Below, one piece after another: positions 21,486 through 21,603 of a stretch of DNA of 21,603 nt; position 1 is the stretch's first letter, and each line of letters opens with the position of its first letter. The stretch comes from Methanobacteriota archaeon (GTDB lineage: Archaea; Methanobacteriota; Methanobacteria; Methanobacteriales; Methanobacteriaceae): contig JAEYSH010000218.1 in NCBI GenBank assembly GCA_023434825.1, forward strand, positions 1 through 21,603, read 5' to 3'. The translations under genes were made by a program, and so were the position numbers. The notes beneath the pieces were generated by a model. It was not told the origin of the DNA. It saw only the letters and a program-made list of their open reading frames with translations, and did not search any database.

Positions 21486-21603
21486 TTTTAAACCTATTTT
21501 ACAATTTTTCGGTTAAACATCACCAAAAATTTAAACAGTTTGAATTGACTTAATTAATAATAATTATATTAATTTTAATACAAATCAATTTAGTGGTGTA
21601 TAA
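21486..21603. other. Right-edge intergenic stretch, no gene seen
   Basis: These 118 AT-rich bases hold the promoter region of the reverse-strand gene ending at 20922. A long TTAATTAATAATAATTATATTAAT stretch at about 21550-21573 could include TATA elements for either strand. No coding frame is visible before the edge; a gene may begin just beyond it. Confidence 0.3.

Noticed and set aside
1..21603. CRISPR arrays, insertion sequences, tRNA or rRNA genes
   Set aside because: No regularly spaced repeats, transposase-like frames, terminal inverted repeats or GC-rich structured RNA segments, which stand out in an AT-rich archaeal genome, were seen in any spacer.

Overview
The window is archaeal and looks like a Methanobacteriales genome, most likely Methanobacterium or a close relative. 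It is very AT-rich with short spacers and has archaeal-style TATA boxes. It carries methanogen-specific genes: CfbD for coenzyme F430, an MtaA-type methylcobamide:coenzyme M methyltransferase and an MthK-type potassium channel. I see no rRNA, tRNA, insertion sequence, phage gene or CRISPR array. This is mostly chromosomal core with a few lineage-specific surface genes.

Layout. At 1-940 are the 3' part of a HemK-related methyltransferase and an overlapping cupin gene, converging on cbiE (cobalamin synthesis). At 1870-3681 is a secreted subtilisin-like protease with a striking Tyr/Trp/Arg/Lys-rich tail. At 3822-6463 are an archaeal OBG/YchF-family GTPase, a 13-cysteine DUF3795 protein, a YbjQ-family protein and a DUF308/HdeD membrane protein. 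At 6801-11106 is an ion-transport block: a P-type ATPase with Na,K-ATPase-like signatures, a small membrane protein with an acidic external patch, and an MthK orthologue. Converging on it is a reverse-strand pair, a membrane-anchored M14/AspA-like carboxypeptidase and sfsA. At 12856-17214 are cfbD, a sugar nucleotidyltransferase fused to a cupin, hisH and a PurM/HypE-superfamily protein. At 17382-19749 are a protein resembling an alpha/alpha-barrel glycosidase, a pilin-like surface protein in the same operon, and a PAP2-like membrane protein. At 19843-21485 an MtaA-like methyltransferase converges on an unrecognised gene.

How the genes may work together. cbiE, cfbD and the MtaA-like gene all concern tetrapyrroles of methanogenesis (corrinoid and F430), but they are not adjacent. 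The clearest local module is ATPase - small acidic membrane protein - MthK, which suggests coupled cation homeostasis. The protease, carboxypeptidase-like protein, pilin-like protein and sugar nucleotidyltransferase-cupin form a scattered set likely to act at or near the cell surface.

No wholly new system stands out. The best leads are the uncharacterised small protein beside MthK, sequence changes in the MthK orthologue at the calcium site and the internal start, an acidic substitution in the ATPase ion pocket, a glycine-rich insert in the MtaA-like protein, and the protease tail. Comparisons with named family members were made from memory and not by computed alignment.
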